From Candidatus Peregrinibacteria bacterium RIFOXYB2_FULL_33_20 (GTDB taxonomy: Bacteria; Patescibacteriota; Gracilibacteria; UBA1369; GWF2-33-10): 64,000 nt of DNA. A model generated the notes under the pieces. The model saw nothing but the letters and a program-made list of their open reading frames with translations, was not told the DNA's origin and ran no database searches. Positions 63,082 to 64,000 of the stretch are shown in pieces. The position numbers were made by a program, and so were the translations under genes. The DNA lies in NCBI GenBank assembly GCA_001788835.1, contig MFXK01000006.1, positions 1 through 64,000 of the forward strand. The letters are read 5' to 3'. Position 1 is the first letter of the stretch; each line of letters begins with the position of its first letter.

Positions 63082-63978
63082 TTTTAGCATCAAATATTTT
63101 TCAGCATTTGGGAAAAGGGCTTTTTCTGGAATTAATCCAACTAATTCGGATTCAAGAATTTCAAGATTATTTTCACTACATTCTTTTTTTATAAAATCAA
63201 AAACAGTTTTTGGCGATGTAATTGTGTAGTCTGTGAGGTTCATAGAAATTTGGATTTTATGTTGGTTTTTTAATTTTAAGGCTAAAGCTTTGACACATGG
63301 AAGTCCTCCATTGCTTTCACGGATTTTTTTTGCAATATTAGTTGCAATCCTAAAGATGTTAAGATTCCTGTTTTCACAGGAATGACAGTGAGTGGAATAA
63401 GAATGACAGGTCGAAATATTTATATTAAATGCAATCAGGATTTTTCTTGCGCCAATACAGATTCCACCTGCTGAACCAATTTTTTTTGGTCCAAAATCAG
63501 GGTTTAGATCTTCATTTGTTTTTATCTCATTTTCTAATTTTAAAAAACCTTGATTTCGAATATGGCTTAAATTTTTACGTTCAGGCCTTTTGGCAGAATA
63601 TTCAAACAAATAAACAGGAATTTTTAAATTTTTTCCAACTTTTTTTCCTAGTTTTTCTGCAATTTGGCAACATTCATCCATGGATGAATTTCTAAGTGGC
63701 ACAAATGGGACTACATCTGTTGCGCCAATAAATGGATGAACGCCAGAATGTTTATTTAAATCAATAATTTCTGAGGCTTTTTTGATGGCATTATAAGCTC
63801 CATTTAAAATGTTTTTTTCGTTTCCAGTAAAAGTTACAACTGACCTGTTATGATCAACATCACTCGAAAAATCCAAAATTTTAATCTCAGGAATTTTTTT
63901 AATTTCATCAAGAATTTGATTCAAAATTTTTGGATCGCTGGTGGAAAAATTAGGGACACATTCAATGATTTTGGACAT
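63034..63978 (-). CDS. ftcD: Glutamate formimidoyltransferase (with repeat-derived segments)
   Basis: This enzyme moves a formimino (or formyl) group between glutamate and tetrahydrofolate. It has 314 residues. It begins MSKIIECVPNFSTSDPKIL and contains DVDHNRSVVTFTG, HSGVHPFIGATDVVPFVP, GKNLKIPVYLFEYSAKRPER and the ATP-free transferase segment IGARKILIAFNIN. Residues about 190-207 (CHSYSTHCHSCENRNLN) are encoded by a palindromic repeat and look like an insertion. The last roughly 14 residues (THPKSLFPDRSRGQA) read into the repeat cluster, so the natural end was probably near LMLK. No histidine-degradation genes are nearby. Confidence 0.9.
   Translation of the reverse strand: MSKIIECVPNFSTSDPKILNQILDEIKKIPEIKILDFSSDVDHNRSVVTFTGNEKNILNGAYNAIKKASEIIDLNKHSGVHPFIGATDVVPFVPLRNSSMDECCQIAEKLGKKVGKNLKIPVYLFEYSAKRPERKNLSHIRNQGFLKLENEIKTNEDLNPDFGPKKIGSAGGICIGARKILIAFNINISTCHSYSTHCHSCENRNLNIFRIATNIAKKIRESNGGLPCVKALALKLKNQHKIQISMNLTDYTITSPKTVFDFIKKECSENNLEILESELVGLIPEKALFPNAEKYLMLKTHPKSLFPDRSRGQA
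63363..63387. repeat. Palindromic GGAATGAC repeat inside ftcD
   Basis: ATTCCTGT (63364-63371), loop TTTC, ACAGGAAT (63376-63383), then GACA, matching the repeat at 62-89 in layout. A second GAATGACAG follows at about 63401-63409, so the inserted stretch is roughly 50 bases. It is read in frame. Confidence 0.85.
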
Positions 63979-64000
63979 GTAAAAATCAAAAAATCTATGA

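Noticed and set aside
1..64000. CRISPR arrays, tRNA genes, rRNA genes and insertion sequences
   Set aside because: I found no regularly spaced identical repeats, no convincing tRNA arms or rRNA segments, and no transposase gene. A tRNAscan or Infernal run would be decisive.

Overview
The window is AT-rich, gene-dense DNA that most likely comes from a candidate-phyla-radiation bacterium (Candidatus Patescibacteria). The evidence is the complete absence of rpmD (L30) between rpsE and rplO, the run of DUF3352, DUF4012 and DUF4349 envelope proteins, a bank of small T4SS-pilin-like proteins, compact enzymes, and start codons that nearly all lack a Shine-Dalgarno sequence. TGA is used as a stop, so the standard bacterial code applies. 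I cannot place the organism below the CPR level from sequence alone.

Layout. 338-9106 holds rpoB, rpoC, rpsL and rpsG. 9107-15751 interrupts the str operon. It carries a decayed DUF4143 ATPase tail, an intact AAA/DUF4143 ATPase, and on the opposite strand a two-gene unit made of a 113-residue helical protein and a 1512-residue protein with an FHA-like domain and a calpain-like cysteine protease. 16014-36776 is one long co-directional block: fusA, tuf, the S10, spc and alpha operons with secY, adk, map and infA, then rplM-rpsI and trmD. 36836-42463 is accessory: a hypothetical gene, a WYL-domain protein, a HAD phosphatase flanked by perfect 25-bp inverted repeats, queG, and an aromatic amino-acid pair (tyrA, pheA) with a TIM-barrel gene upstream. 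42667-52743 carries a frameshifted small gene, serS, three envelope proteins, two hypotheticals, fmt and two membrane proteins. 52766-54982 is a set of five tandem pilin-like membrane proteins. 55040-63978 holds a LUD-domain protein, an endonuclease Q-like PHP protein, pheS, HU, topA, the RNase P RNA gene, an MgtC/DUF4010 membrane protein and a glutamate formimidoyltransferase.

The most unusual theme is repeat DNA inside genes. queG appears to carry three in-frame repeat-derived insertions, ftcD one internal insertion plus a repeat-derived C-terminus, and topA one insertion of the same type as queG. Between genes, degenerate 7-9-bp tandem repeats occur as inverted pairs that could fold into long imperfect hairpins (before the 113-residue gene, before fusA, between secY and adk, before rpsM). 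A second theme is translation initiation: many ribosomal-protein genes begin just after an AAAATTT-pyrimidine motif in place of a purine-rich ribosome-binding site. The strongest candidate for an undescribed protein system is the FHA-calpain gene pair lodged in the str operon. Coordinates of coding regions are reliable; functions of DUF-type and hypothetical proteins, promoters and hairpins are inference from reading alone.
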